Below, piece by piece: positions 44,291 through 53,157 of a DNA stretch of 64,000 nucleotides. The notes under the pieces were generated by a model that worked only from the letters and a program-made list of their open reading frames with translations, was not told the DNA's origin and did not search any database. Every line of letters starts with the position of its first letter. The first letter of the stretch is position 1. Source of the DNA: UBA11872 sp965198285 (GTDB taxonomy: Bacteria; Chloroflexota; UBA11872); NCBI GenBank assembly GCA_965198285.1, contig OZ240251.1, forward strand, positions 2,666,001-2,730,000. Reading direction: 5' to 3'. The position numbers were made by a program, and so were the translations under genes.

Positions 44291-45352
44291 CTATGTGAAG
44301 GCGACCGAGGTGCGGCCGCTGGCGAGGTCCCGTTTGATGGTGCGGAAGATGCTGCGGGCCAAGTGCCTCTTCAACGCACGCAGCGCTTCGCGGCGGCTTT
44401 TGCCTTCCCGCAGCCGTCGCTCCACGTAGCGCTGCGACGGGCTGCCCGGCATCCGCGCGCGGGTCACCGCGATGCGGTGCAGCGCCGCATTCAACGACCG
44501 GTTGTCGCGTCGGTCCAGCCGGTGGCGCACGCGCGTGCCACTGGACGCCTCGCGCGGCGCCACCCCAGCGAACCGCGCGTAGCGGGCCTCCCGCCCGAAG
44601 GCCCGGGGATCGCCCGTCTCGGCCAGCACCCGCGCCGCCGTGATCGCCTGGCAGCCGGGACTCGCGGTCAGGGATGTGCCGACCTGCTCGACCACCGTCG
44701 CCAGCTCCTGCGTCCGCTCGGCCACCTCCGCGTGCAACTGCAGCAACCGCCGCGCCAGCCGCTGCGCTTGCGCCTGCCGCACCCGTTGCACCGGGTCGGC
44801 CGCGACTGGCGGCAGCGCCAGCACGCGCTGCGCCCCGACCGCCTGGCCCAACGCCCCGACCGCGGCACTCACCTCGGCCCCCAGCGCCCGCAGGCAGGCG
44901 CGCAACTGGTTCATCAGCCGGGTGCGCTCGCGCACCAGGGCGTCCCGCTCATCCGCCAGCAGCCGCAAGATCGTGGCCCCGTCCTCGGCCCGCGCCAGCG
45001 GCATTGCCGGCTCCCGCTGCCACGCGCGCGCGGCGGCCTGCGCATCCTGGGCGTCACTCTTGTCCACCCGGCCGCTGCGCTGTCGTTCACGGGCCGTCTC
45101 CCAGCCTGGGATCTCGTACACCGCCTCCCCCGCCTGCTGCAGCTGCCGCGTCAACCCCCGCCCATGGCCACCGGCGCCTTCCACCGCCCAGACCCGCGCG
45201 CCCGGCCCCGCCGCCGCCCAGCGCTGCAAGCGCCCGTGCCCGGCCCCCGTGTTGGGCACCGTCTGCTCCCCCTGCGATCAGCCCACGGCGTCCACCCGCA
45301 CCGCCGTCAGCGTCGCCACATGACAATCCACTCCCACGACCCAGCGTTCCAT
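44291..45352 (-). pseudogene. IS110 family transposase interrupted by an in-frame TGA
   Basis: The start ATG 45352 gives MERWVVGVDCHVATLTAV, a typical IS110 N-terminus, but after DAVG there is a TGA at 45278-45280. The same frame continues immediately with family sequence (TVPNTGAGHGRLQRW) to a normal stop at 44291. The DEDD residues are present: D in GVDCH, E in VEGAG, D and D in DKSDAQDA; the C-terminal serine lies in APREASSGTR. A downstream GTG at 45259 could not make an active enzyme without the first Asp. Either the copy is dead or the TGA is read through. The non-coding sequence on the 5' side could hold a bridge RNA. Confidence 0.8.
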
Positions 45353-46086
45353 CCCGCCCTCCTTCGCGGTACGCTGCTCGGGCAGCGGGAGGACAGCCCT
45401 GTGTGGAGTGGCCGTCGCGCCGCAATCTCCTATCAAGTCACCCGCGCTGCCCTGAGCAGCGACCGGCGGGGGGACGCTTCGAGGCCAACGCCTGCCACGC
45501 GGCAGCCACTGAATGACTGAGTCACCCCCGCCGGATGCTCGGGACCCTAGCAAGCACCTCCCCCAGCTTGGACACACAGGGATGACAGCTTGGGGGAGCT
45601 GGGACTAAGGGGGTTCAACTGTTCGCCTGGACTGTTGGTTGCTGCTGGGTCCCGGCCGCGGACGCCGGGATGACGAGGGGCGGCTGGCTATGGACTGGCG
45701 GTTTCTGCGCGAGCGGGGGACCCCTCACGGATTTCCGGCGAAGACGCCGGAACCCCGGATCAAGTCCGGGGCAGGTTCTGCCTCATTCCCATACGAACGG
45801 AGAGAGTGAGTCAGGAGGCCTCGACCGGAAGATCCCTCACCGACTTCCGGCGAAGACGCCGGAATCTGCCTCTCCCCCAGGAGAGGCTAGGACGGGAGCG
45901 GACGCGTCTGGGATCTGACCGGGCCCAGGAGCGCGAAGTGGCGGATCTGCGGAGAAGGCGGGATTCCTCGGCGGACCTCGGAAGGACGGGGTGATTGGCG
46001 ATGCGCCTTGGTTTGGGATGGCGCATGGGCGGAAGTCGAGATTTCTCGGGGGACCTCGGAGTATCTGTGTTGGCCGTCAAGGGTCT
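45353..46086. other. Intergenic stretch between two IS110 elements
   Basis: About 730 bp without a gene. The part next to 45353 probably belongs to the non-coding end of the first IS110 element. It is followed by an imperfect inverted repeat near 45556-45598, a palindromic dispersed repeat at about 45645-45675, two hairpin repeats at about 45715-45800 and 45830-45895, and two variants of the target-like repeat at about 45940-45980 and 46028-46064. Confidence 0.55.
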
Positions 46087-47028
46087 TCAGGCTGTGGGCG
46101 GGCGCTCCTCGATCCAGGGCGTGCCCCGGCGGGCGACGGCGTTGAGGTGCAGCAGGAGCTTGCGCATCACCGCGACCAAGGCGACGTTGCCCGGCTGCCC
46201 GCGCTGTCGCAGACCCTGATAGAAGCGCCGCAGGTCCCCCGCATGGCGCACGGCGGCCATGGCCGCCAGGTACAAGGCCCGGCGCACCGTCCCACGCCCG
46301 CCCCGAATGGCGCGATAGCCCCGCTGCCGGCCGCTGTCCCGCGCCCACGGCGCCAGGCCGACGAGCGCCGTGAGGGCCTTCCCAGAGGCCTGCCCCAGCT
46401 CGGGCAGATAGGCGGTCAGAATGGCCGCCGTCAACTCGCCCACCCCGCGCACGCTGCGATAGAGCTGCGCCCGGCGCGCCAGCTCCGGACTGCGGGTCAC
46501 GGCCTGCCAGATCTGCGCCTCCAGCCGCGCGATCTCCCGATCCAGCCAGGCGAGGTGCCGGCGGGTCGAACTGGCGACCGCGGGCGTCAGCCCCTTGTCC
46601 AGGCGGTTCAGATCCTGCACGCGGTCCTCGACCAGTTGGCGGCGGCGGCTCAGCAGGTCGCGCCGGGCGGTCCGCGCCGGGTCGGGCGGCGGCGTCGCCA
46701 CCGCGGGCACGGCCACGCCATAGCGGGCCAGCACCTGTGCGTCCAGGAAATCGGTCTTCGCCTCGGTGCCGCAAGCCCTCGCAAAGGCCCGCACCCGGGT
46801 GGGATGCGCCACCACCACGGGCAGCCCGACCGCCTGCACACCGGCAACCAGCGGCCGTTCGTACCCGCCCGTGGGCTCGCACACCGCCAGCGTGACGCCC
46901 TCGTGGACCAGCCACTGCGCCAACGCCGCGCGGCCGGCTGGCGTGTTGGCAAACCGCCGGACCGGGCCTCCCGCCAGTGACACCTCCAGGCTCGCCTTGC
47001 CCACGTCGATCCCTGCCACGCGTTCCAT
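46087..47028 (-). CDS. IS110 family transposase, apparently intact
   Basis: A 313-residue DEDD recombinase starting at ATG 47028 (MERVAGIDVGKASLEV). Catalytic acidic residues are in GIDVGK, CEPTGGY and TDFLDAQVLARY. The C-terminal domain with the family serine is in LAPWARDSGRQRGYRAIRGG. It belongs to a different IS110 subgroup from the pseudogene at 44291-45352, as the sequences are only distantly alike. Element ends are not defined here; this family lacks long inverted ends and uses a bridge RNA from its non-coding end to choose targets. Confidence 0.88.
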   Translation of the reverse strand: MERVAGIDVGKASLEVSLAGGPVRRFANTPAGRAALAQWLVHEGVTLAVCEPTGGYERPLVAGVQAVGLPVVVAHPTRVRAFARACGTEAKTDFLDAQVLARYGVAVPAVATPPPDPARTARRDLLSRRRQLVEDRVQDLNRLDKGLTPAVASSTRRHLAWLDREIARLEAQIWQAVTRSPELARRAQLYRSVRGVGELTAAILTAYLPELGQASGKALTALVGLAPWARDSGRQRGYRAIRGGRGTVRRALYLAAMAAVRHAGDLRRFYQGLRQRGQPGNVALVAVMRKLLLHLNAVARRGTPWIEERPPTA

Positions 47029-47327
47029 CGCCGCCTCTCTGGCCCGTATCCTGGTGGGGTCCTCCACACTTGCGCATGCGGGCCTGGCAGCCCGTGTATC
47101 TGTTCGGAGCGACACCGCGGCGCGAGGGGTGTCCTACTCCGGCCCGACGCCACCAGGTCCCCCTGGCCCGCCTAATGACGGTCGACGCGCCCCTCGCGCC
47201 CACCTCAGCACCCGGCCACGTGGTGAGGCTGCCGCAACATACAAATGACGGAGGGGATGACGGAGGGCGGGGTGGAGGGTGGGGTTTTTTGACACACTGA
47301 CGGTGATGAGCACGGGGAACGGATGGC
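47029..47327. other. Intergenic, likely IS110 end plus halogenase promoter region
   Basis: About 300 bp. The portion nearest 47029 is expected to be the non-coding end of the IS110 element, where a bridge RNA would be encoded. The portion near 47230-47327 precedes the flavoprotein gene; no clear promoter hexamers were recognised. Confidence 0.4.
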
Positions 47328-49031
47328 ATGCGGGCTGTTGAGACTGATGTTGCGGTGATTGGTGGGGGGCCGGCGGGGTCCTCGCTGGCTACGTTGCTGC
47401 GGCAGCAGGGGTACCGGGTGACGCTGCTGGAACGAGAAACGTTTCCGCGGCCGCACGTGGGCGAGTCGATGCTGCCGGGGGTGTTGTTTGCGCTGGCGAA
47501 GACGGGGGCGCTGGAGCGAGTGGAGCGGGCGGGGTTCACGCGGAAGTACGGGGCGACCTATATCTGGGGGCGGTCGCGCGATCCGTGGACGATTCGCTTT
47601 TCGGAGATTTCGCAGGACCGCACGTTTACGTTTCAGTGCGACCGCGAGGTGTTCGACAAGCTGCTGCTGGATCACGCACGCGACGAAGGGGTGGACGTGC
47701 GCGAGGGCTACCAGGTGACGCGGGCGCTGATGTCGGACGGCGCGGTTCGCGGGCTTGCGTATACGGACGGGGACGGCAATCGGGGCGAAGTCCGCGCCCG
47801 TATGTGCGTGGATGCTTCGGGGCAGTGGTCGGTGCTGGGTCGGCAGTTCCGGTTGCGGGAGCACAACGAGAACCTGCGGCACGTGGCACTGTTTGGTCAT
47901 TACCACGGCGGGCCGACGACGCTGCCGGACGTGCTGCAAGAAATGGAGCCGACGGACGCGGGGAATGTGTTCGTGGTGGCGGTGGAGGACGGCTGGCTGT
48001 GGCACATCCCGCTGGCGGGCGGTCTGCGCAGCATTGGGCTGGTGACGGACCCCGAACGAATCCGCGGAATGACCCGGACCGAACGGCGGGCGTATTGGCA
48101 GCGCCAGGTGGAGTCGTGCGAGGAATTCGAGCAGCTGCTGGATGGCGGGCGCTGGGCCGGCGACTTTGACATCGTGACGGACTGGTCGTTCATTTGCCGG
48201 CAGTTTCACGGTCCCCGTTATCTGCTGGTGGGGGACGCGGCGTGTTTCGTGGATCCGATCCTGGCGTCGGGGATCGCGCTGGCGCTACAGGGGGTGCTGC
48301 GCGCGACGAAGGCGATCCGTACGTCGCTGGAAGCGCCGGACCTGAACGGGCTGGCCATGGACTGGTACCAGGAGGGTTACCTACAACAGGCGAACGATTT
48401 CGTGGACATGGCGAACCACTGGTATCACGGGCAGCGTTTGCAGGAGTCGTGGTACTGGACGGCGCACCGGCTGGTGGACCCCAGTCAAAACCTGTCGCTG
48501 CGACAGGCGTTTGTGTTCATTTCGTCGGGACTGACGCGGGAGTCGCCGGAGGAGTCGATCCGCTACATGGGCGGGTTTACGCCGGGGCAGCTGGCGGTGA
48601 CCTACGAAGCACTGGCGGGAGATGACGTGACGGGTGCGGAGCAGCCGCCGGCGGAGAGTCCAGTTGTCCCGGCGGCGCGACAGGGAAGGCCGGTGACAGC
48701 AGAGCAGGCGTTGGCGGGGAGGCCGGCGTTTGTGCAGGGCGCAGACGTTCGAGCGTGGATGCAGGAGACGGAGACGGGGTTGCGACCGGTTACGCAGGTT
48801 GAACTGCCGGGAGCGCCCAACGGGGACAAGCGGGAGGTCTTGCTATCGCTGCCGACGCTGTCGGTGCTGAATCTGCTGGACGGTCGTCGTAGCGGGGCGG
48901 AGGTGGCGCAGACGCTGGCGGAGCGGTTTGCGGGGAGTGTGCCGACGGACCCGGCGGCGCTTAGGCCGATTGTTGGGTCGGTGATTGCGGATCTGGCGGC
49001 GGAGGGGGCGGTGGAGCTCTTCAAGGAGTGA
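47328..49031 (+). CDS. Flavin-dependent halogenase-like protein with C-terminal PqqD-like domain
   Basis: A 567-residue FAD enzyme. GGGPAGSS near residue 12 binds FAD, FPRPHVGESMLPG is the family segment, and DGWLWHIP at 221-228 contains the W-x-W-x-I-P motif characteristic of flavin-dependent halogenases. GDAACFVDPILASGI is the second FAD contact. The last about 70 residues (LLSLPTLSVLNLLDGRRSG and beyond) resemble the PqqD/winged-helix fold that binds peptides in RiPP pathways. ATG 47328 is used. It stands alone beside the IS110 element. It could halogenate a carrier- or peptide-bound substrate, or be a geranylgeranyl reductase-like relative; biochemical identity is inferred. Confidence 0.78.
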   Translation: MRAVETDVAVIGGGPAGSSLATLLRQQGYRVTLLERETFPRPHVGESMLPGVLFALAKTGALERVERAGFTRKYGATYIWGRSRDPWTIRFSEISQDRTFTFQCDREVFDKLLLDHARDEGVDVREGYQVTRALMSDGAVRGLAYTDGDGNRGEVRARMCVDASGQWSVLGRQFRLREHNENLRHVALFGHYHGGPTTLPDVLQEMEPTDAGNVFVVAVEDGWLWHIPLAGGLRSIGLVTDPERIRGMTRTERRAYWQRQVESCEEFEQLLDGGRWAGDFDIVTDWSFICRQFHGPRYLLVGDAACFVDPILASGIALALQGVLRATKAIRTSLEAPDLNGLAMDWYQEGYLQQANDFVDMANHWYHGQRLQESWYWTAHRLVDPSQNLSLRQAFVFISSGLTRESPEESIRYMGGFTPGQLAVTYEALAGDDVTGAEQPPAESPVVPAARQGRPVTAEQALAGRPAFVQGADVRAWMQETETGLRPVTQVELPGAPNGDKREVLLSLPTLSVLNLLDGRRSGAEVAQTLAERFAGSVPTDPAALRPIVGSVIADLAAEGAVELFKE

Positions 49032-49090
49032 GCCGAGAGAAGTGAGGAGTTAGAGAAGACGAAGAGGGGTTGGTTGCTAATGCTGTGGTG

Positions 49091-49138
49091 TGGTTCGACA
49101 CGGGCCTCCGAAAGACTCCGGCCCGGCTCACCACGAAC
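49091..49138. repeat. Dispersed intergenic repeat, inverted copy
   Basis: gtggttcgacacgggc through ctcaccacgaacgg is the near-exact reverse complement of 5118-5172. A degraded relative lies at about 36006-36056. Confidence 0.7.
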
Positions 49139-49185
49139 GGACCGCAGCACGAACTGAGCTAAGAGGAGGCGCCGTGGGGGAATGC

Positions 49186-49220
49186 CAAACGGCCCGCCGC
49201 GGGGGGCGGCGGGCCGTTTG
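49186..49220 (-). terminator. Terminator hairpin after the solute-binding protein gene
   Basis: A perfect 15 bp inverted repeat (caaacggcccgccgc and its complement) around a 5-base G loop, ending 16 bp past the stop of the minus-strand gene. No T run follows. Confidence 0.75.
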
Positions 49221-49235
49221 AGGAACGGGCGAAGA

Positions 49236-50702
49236 CTAGGCCGGAATCGGCGTCCAGTCGTCGTACGTGCCGAAGATGGCGTTGGTGTCCGCAGCCATCT
49301 TGCGACCGGCTTCCTCCGGGCCAACCTCGTTGACCCAAAGCTTGGATGCCTCCGTCCGGTACGCGCCGATGAACTCGTCCCAGTACGGGAAGTAGCCCGG
49401 CGTGCGCGGTTGGGGTGTGGTGGCGTACGTCTTGAGCCACTCCATGCCCTCGGGCGGGGCCGCGAGGGACTCGGGCAGGTCGGCGACGTCCTTGTAGACC
49501 GGGAAGTGGCCGCGGTCGATCCCGACGCGAGCCTGGTATTCCGGACCCGCGAGGTAGGTGACCAGCTGGACGGTCTGCTCGAGGTTGCCCAGCCGCTCGG
49601 CGGCGATGGTGACGATGTGCGGCTGGTCGTTCCAGCCATGCCGCACGTCGCCGGTGTTGGGCGACGCGTACATGGGAGCGACGGACCAGGTGAAGCGGTC
49701 CTTGATTCGCGGGATGCCGAAGCCGGTGCTGTAGACACGGCCACCGGGCCAGAGGCCAACCTGGCCGGCGGAGAACGGGTCACCGAACTCACCGGCCACG
49801 CGCTGGCGAATCTCAGGCGGGAAGGCGACGTTCTCGGTGTACATGGTGCCGTGGACCCAGCTCAGCGCTTCGATCGCACCCGACGAATCGAATTGGGACA
49901 CGCCGTTCTGGTCGTACCAGAATTCAACGCCGTTGGACCACAGCATGGGTCCCCAGCCGAACTGGTCGCTGGTGGGCGCCCAGATGCCGAACTGGTCGTT
50001 GTCGGCGTCAGTGAGCGCGCGCGAGGCCTCCATGGCGTCGTCCCAGGTCCAGCCCTCGGCGGGCTGATCCACGCCGTTGGACTCGAACAGGTCAACGTTG
50101 TAGACGAGGCCGTTCATGCCGCCCTGGAACGGGAGGCCGTGGAGGCGGCCGTTGGCCTGGTAGAGGGCGCCTTCCCAGGGGAGCCAGCCGGTGGGCAGTA
50201 CCCAGTAGTCGTCCAGCGAAAAGCCGAGCTTGCCCACCTGTTCGGTGATGTCCGGGAAGAAGCCGGCCGCGTAGTGCGCCTGGTAGAGGTTGCCCTCAAA
50301 CAGGATGGCCTCAGCCATGCTGCCCGCGGCGAACTGCAGGTTGAGGGCGTCGAAGTAGTCGCCGCCGATGACGTCGATCTTGACGGGGATGTTGGGGAAC
50401 TGGCGCGAGAATTGCTCCATTCCCCACTTCATGGCGTTGCCGCGCGGGCCGGACGTGTGGTCCGTGGCGAAGCGAACGCTGACCGGACCCGCGATAGGCT
50501 CGGACTCCGCCATCACGATCTTCTCGACGGTGACGGGAACTTCCTTCTCGACGATCTTCTCGACCATGACCTCCTTGGTCACAACCTTCGTAACCTCGAT
50601 GATTTCGTCCTCGCCACAGGCCGCCAAGACCGCGACGCCAGCCGCTCCCAGAGCGCCAGCGCTCCCGGCTCGAAGCATTTCACGACGTGTGAGATTCCGC
50701 AT
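49236..50702 (-). CDS. Extracellular solute-binding protein family 1 lipoprotein
   Basis: A 488-residue lipoprotein: Tat-like TRREML, hydrophobic segment, lipobox VLAAC (Cys 29), then a V/E/K linker (EVTKVVTKEVMVEKIVEKE) and the two-lobed domain. Segments LPFQGGMNGLVYNVDLFES and WTWDDAMEASRALTDAD match the family. It is a more distant cousin of the three tandem copies at 15301-20164. ATG 50702 is chosen; the frame extends further up without family sequence. No permease is adjacent, so it too must use a transporter encoded elsewhere. A perfect hairpin follows the stop. Confidence 0.88.
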   Translation of the reverse strand: MRNLTRREMLRAGSAGALGAAGVAVLAACGEDEIIEVTKVVTKEVMVEKIVEKEVPVTVEKIVMAESEPIAGPVSVRFATDHTSGPRGNAMKWGMEQFSRQFPNIPVKIDVIGGDYFDALNLQFAAGSMAEAILFEGNLYQAHYAAGFFPDITEQVGKLGFSLDDYWVLPTGWLPWEGALYQANGRLHGLPFQGGMNGLVYNVDLFESNGVDQPAEGWTWDDAMEASRALTDADNDQFGIWAPTSDQFGWGPMLWSNGVEFWYDQNGVSQFDSSGAIEALSWVHGTMYTENVAFPPEIRQRVAGEFGDPFSAGQVGLWPGGRVYSTGFGIPRIKDRFTWSVAPMYASPNTGDVRHGWNDQPHIVTIAAERLGNLEQTVQLVTYLAGPEYQARVGIDRGHFPVYKDVADLPESLAAPPEGMEWLKTYATTPQPRTPGYFPYWDEFIGAYRTEASKLWVNEVGPEEAGRKMAADTNAIFGTYDDWTPIPA

Positions 50703-50965
50703 AATCCCTCCTGCGTCCCGTAGGACCCCCGGCACTCGGCTAAGCCAGTCCGATATTAGCGCGTGTGCGCAACTTTCGGAAACCTCGAACCGGCAGGGCC
50801 TCAACTCAAGGCGGCAACCAGCCGGCGGCTCAGCAGCCCGGACGCGCTCAGGCCGCGGCATCAACGACGGCAGTTAGTCAGCCGACCTCAACCGCCACGC
50901 GTGAACACCCCCGCCGAATTAGCGTTCGGCGATGGATCCTGCCTGCGATCTCCAGGCTGGGCTGA

Positions 50966-51133
50966 TTACCAGCTGGCCCCGCTGCGGAGCTTGAACTTCC
51001 CGCTGTCGCTTTTGCCGTCACCGCACGCCGGCAGCAGGCTCAGAACTCCGGCGGCGACCACGCCGACCAGCAAGGCGCGACGGCGGGTCATGCGGGGCGG
51101 TCGGGCGCGGTCTTGCGGTTGATCGCGACGCAT
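50966..51133 (-). CDS. Small Tat-type lipoprotein, hypothetical
   Basis: A 55-residue protein from ATG 51133 (ATG 51091 or 51163 are alternatives). It has TRRRALLVG, a hydrophobic stretch and a lipobox LLPAC, then only about 18 mature residues (GDGKSDSGKFKLRSGASW). It is unrelated in its mature part to the four-member array at 20313-21386 but shares the general design of a very short lipid-anchored peptide. No homologue is recognised. It lies 65 bp downstream of the acetyltransferase gene on the same strand. Confidence 0.5.
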   Translation of the reverse strand: MRRDQPQDRARPPRMTRRRALLVGVVAAGVLSLLPACGDGKSDSGKFKLRSGASW

Positions 51134-51197
51134 GGGTGGTTCCCCACGGACGTTTCGGCTCATGCCTAGCATAAACCCCGACCGGCGCGCTATCCGA

Positions 51198-52049
51198 TCA
51201 GCGGACGGCGGGCTGGAAGATGGCTTGCGGATCGACGACGGAGAGGTCGCCGGGCGGGTGGGTGAGGGTGACGCCACGGTTGAGCGGCGTAACGGCCGGG
51301 CCCTGCTGCAGGAGGTAGTCGGGGTCGCGCTGGAGGCGGGGGGTGACGAATTCGCGCATGGGTTGGGCCGGGATGAGGCGGGCCATGGCGTTGCCGACGG
51401 GTGCGACACGGGTCAGTCCGGCGTCTTCCATGGCCTGGCCAATGCGGCAAAAGTCGTAGCCGGGGTAGCCGACGTCGCGCAGGTAGACGGTGCTCTCGAG
51501 AGGGATGAGGGCTCCGTCGGGCTGGCGGAGCCGCCGGCGCATGGTGTCGATCTTGCGGTAGCGGAGTGGAAACGCGACTTCGAGAACGTGGGCGGCGGTG
51601 AAGCTCTGGTAGGTGACGCCGAGCAGCAGGAAGTGGCCGTCGAGCTTGTAGACGGTTCCCAGCGGGCTGTCGGCGTCCCAGGCGGTCAGGCCTCCGGCGG
51701 TGACGATGGCTTCGGCCTGGGGGCCGATGGCGCTGACGCTGTGGGTTAGGTGTCGACTGCGAAGGTTGCCGGCGCGGCGGCGGATTTCGTCGGCTATGGC
51801 GCCCATGTCGGACGGGGTGTTGAGCGGGTCGAAGACGAAGCCGGGGGCCTGGGCAGTTTCGTAGTTGAATGAGGGGCCGACGAGGGTGCCGGAGGGGCCG
51901 AGGGCTTCCAGGAGGGCGTCGACCACGGTGGCGGCGCCACCGACGACGTGGCCGAGGCTGCGGAGGGAGCTGTGGATCATGAGGACCTGGCCGGGTTGGA
52001 CGCCGAGGCGGCGCAGGGCGGCGGCTATGCGGTCTCGGGTGAGGACCAT
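51198..52049 (-). CDS. AAC(3) family N-acetyltransferase
   Basis: A 283-residue member of the aminoglycoside 3-N-acetyltransferase (antibiotic_NAT) family. MIHSSLRSLGHVVGGAATVV near the N-terminus and LVGPSFN are landmarks, and SRHLTHSVSAIGPQA carries the conserved His. The body fits the family length, so I start at ATG 52049 rather than using the open frame to 52823. Enzymes of this family acetylate amino groups of aminoglycosides or of cell-surface sugars; resistance cannot be concluded. It is divergent from the Gfo/Idh/MocA gene across 60 bp. Confidence 0.85.
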   Translation of the reverse strand: MVLTRDRIAAALRRLGVQPGQVLMIHSSLRSLGHVVGGAATVVDALLEALGPSGTLVGPSFNYETAQAPGFVFDPLNTPSDMGAIADEIRRRAGNLRSRHLTHSVSAIGPQAEAIVTAGGLTAWDADSPLGTVYKLDGHFLLLGVTYQSFTAAHVLEVAFPLRYRKIDTMRRRLRQPDGALIPLESTVYLRDVGYPGYDFCRIGQAMEDAGLTRVAPVGNAMARLIPAQPMREFVTPRLQRDPDYLLQQGPAVTPLNRGVTLTHPPGDLSVVDPQAIFQPAVR

Positions 52050-52109
52050 GCGTGACAAGTAGATACTGTGGGCCGTGCGAGGATACGCCCCGTTTCCGAG
52101 GAGGCTGTC

Positions 52110-53126
52110 ATGCCGACGCCAAGTCCCGTTCGTTGCGCCGTGATCGGTACGAAGAACATTGCAGGCCAGCACATTCCGGTGTTGCAGGCGCTGCCGGAGG
52201 CGGAGGTGGCGGCGTTGTGCGATATCGATGCGGAGGCGGTGGGTGAAACGTCGCGCCGATTTGGGGTGGCGCAGACGTTTAACAGCGTGGATGAGCTGAT
52301 GGCGTGGGGCGAGTTCGACGCGGTGTATGTGCTGGTGAGCGTAATGGCGGTGGCGGAGGTAGCGGAACGGTTCATCCGGGCGGGAGTTCCGACGTTTCTT
52401 GAGAAGCCGCCGGGGTTGTACTCGTCCGACACGGAGCGGTTGGCGCAGGCGGTGCGGGAGACGGGGACGACGGCGATGGTGGGGTTCAACCGCCGGTTCT
52501 ATACGTGCTTGCAGGCAGGGCGGGAGGCGCTGCTGGACACGGGGGACGTGGTGTCGGTGACGGTGCATGCGGACGAAGATGTGGCGCCCCAGTGGGAGCG
52601 TTCGAAGATCCCGCCGGAAGTGGCGATGCGCTGGGTCTACGCGAACAGCATTCACGCGCTGGACCTGCTGCGGTACCTGGGGGGGGATGTTGCGAACGTG
52701 ACGCCGCTGGTGAGGCAGCGGGCGCTGCCGAAGCCGGATAGCTTCAGCGCGCTGCTGGAGTACGAGTCGGGCGCGGTGGGGCGGGCGATCGCGGATCACT
52801 TTGGGCCGAAGGGCACAGGCCACTGGTATGAGGCGCGGACGGCCACGGCGGTGTTGACGTCCGGGGACGCGTTGACGACGGGCGACCGGTTGAGTTCGTG
52901 CACGTTGGTACGGAGCGGGCGCGAGCCGGTTCGGTTTGGCCTGACGGGGCTGGATTTGCGCTTGAAGCCGGGGTTTCCGGGCGAGTCGCGGGCGTTTCTG
53001 CGGGCGGTGCAGACGGGCCAGCCTGTGTCGTTTCCTTCACCGACGCTGGACGACGCGGTGCGCACGATGAAGATGATCGACGCGATTACGGGAGCCGAAG
53101 AGTGGGCGCCCAAACTAGCGAGTTGA
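52110..53126 (+). CDS. Gfo/Idh/MocA family oxidoreductase
   Basis: A 338-residue NAD(P)-dependent oxidoreductase from ATG 52110. The Rossmann segment is CAVIGTKNIAGQHIPVL, where the usual GxGxxG is relaxed to GTKNIA, and the catalytic lysine motif is FLEKPPGLYSS. ANSIHALDLLRYLGGDV is the substrate-domain landmark. It precedes the thioredoxin reductase-like gene by 31 bp, and the two are probably co-transcribed. The relaxed nucleotide motif is worth noting but the rest of the family pattern is intact. Confidence 0.85.
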   Translation: MPTPSPVRCAVIGTKNIAGQHIPVLQALPEAEVAALCDIDAEAVGETSRRFGVAQTFNSVDELMAWGEFDAVYVLVSVMAVAEVAERFIRAGVPTFLEKPPGLYSSDTERLAQAVRETGTTAMVGFNRRFYTCLQAGREALLDTGDVVSVTVHADEDVAPQWERSKIPPEVAMRWVYANSIHALDLLRYLGGDVANVTPLVRQRALPKPDSFSALLEYESGAVGRAIADHFGPKGTGHWYEARTATAVLTSGDALTTGDRLSSCTLVRSGREPVRFGLTGLDLRLKPGFPGESRAFLRAVQTGQPVSFPSPTLDDAVRTMKMIDAITGAEEWAPKLAS

Positions 53127-53157
53127 GGCTGCGGGCGGGACGACGCGGACCGGTCGG

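Noticed and set aside
45887..47539. A 550-codon minus-strand frame across the IS110 transposase
   Set aside because: It is out of frame with the clear DEDD transposase at 46087-47028 and has Gly/Arg/Pro-rich filler.
49182..50723. A 513-codon + strand frame opposite the binding-protein gene
   Set aside because: The minus strand holds a complete lipoprotein with signal and domain motifs; the + frame lacks any recognisable feature.
51198..52823. A 541-codon version of the acetyltransferase gene
   Set aside because: The extra N-terminal 258 codons are antisense to the Gfo/Idh/MocA gene and unlike the family; ATG 52049 gives the normal length.
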